DNA of 22,170 bases. Source: an uncultured Clostridia bacterium. Its GTDB lineage: Bacteria; Bacillota; Clostridia; Oscillospirales; Acutalibacteraceae. The translations under genes and the position numbers were made by a program. Under the pieces are notes generated by a model. It searched no databases. It saw only the letters and a program-made list of their open reading frames with translations, and was not told the origin of the DNA. Shown one piece after another: positions 22,145 through 22,170 of this stretch; the stretch's first letter is position 1; every line of letters starts with the position of its first letter. The DNA is taken from the NCBI GenBank assembly GCA_945971755.1, contig CAMFPJ010000005.1, positions 1 to 22,170 on the forward strand, read 5' to 3'.

Positions 22145-22170
22145 CTGTCTCTTATACACATCTGACGCTG
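22145..22170 (+). other. Nextera sequencing adapter left on the contig end
   Basis: CTGTCTCTTATACACATCT is the Tn5 mosaic-end sequence of Nextera libraries as read through into the adapter. It is followed by GACGCTG, the start of the read 1-side adapter. All 26 terminal bases agree with what I know of that adapter. It replaces conserved birA codons and is not genomic. Confidence 0.96.

Overview
This 22.2 kb window comes from a low-GC Gram-positive bacterium, most likely a clostridium of the Oscillospiraceae/Ruminococcaceae type. The evidence is the AT-rich codon use, strong GGAGG-type ribosome sites, TTG starts, a Bacillus-type GAAC-N4-GTTC LexA box, a B. subtilis-like NupNOPQ/Xpt set and a clostridial-type Y-family polymerase. 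It looks like a draft contig: its last 26 bases match Nextera sequencing adapter, so the right end is an artefact boundary inside birA.

Left part (1-2180). A MATE efflux gene runs off the left edge on the minus strand, preceded by a short reading frame that appears split by a frameshift. A non-coding stretch follows (about 1500-1955) with several perfect inverted repeats packed into about 155 bp. Then come a tRNA-Pro(GGG) with its own promoter and terminator.

Repair and housekeeping part (2190-6330). A membrane-anchored endonuclease/exonuclease/phosphatase-family protein comes first. Next is a Y-family DNA polymerase under a consensus promoter that carries a LexA operator; its only family-consistent start codon is ACG. 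An ABC-F ATPase gene converges on the polymerase with no intergenic base. A strong minus-strand terminator for the ABC-F gene appears to lie inside the polymerase coding sequence.

Nucleobase/nucleoside part (6383-13515, minus strand). The order of transcription is xpt (xanthine phosphoribosyltransferase), a BMP/PnrA-type lipoprotein, a double-domain ABC ATPase, two permeases, then a COG2509-type FAD protein. This reads as one operon for purine nucleoside uptake and salvage. No purine riboswitch is visible; the predicted leader is only about 25 nt.

Maltodextrin part (13677-21763, plus strand). It holds a sugar-binding lipoprotein, two MalF/MalG-type permeases, an MsmX/UgpC-type ATPase, 4-alpha-glucanotransferase and alpha-glucan phosphorylase. 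Together they import oligosaccharides and convert them to glucose 1-phosphate and glucose. An internal promoter separates the importer from the two enzymes. No regulator gene lies in the window, but an inverted repeat sits in the divergent promoter region.

I found no CRISPR array, transposase, phage gene or obviously new multi-gene system. The most notable points are the ACG start on an SOS-controlled polymerase, the structured intergenic element at 1711-1864, the cysteine-rich FAD protein attached to the nucleoside operon, the terminator written inside dinB codons, and the adapter at the contig end.
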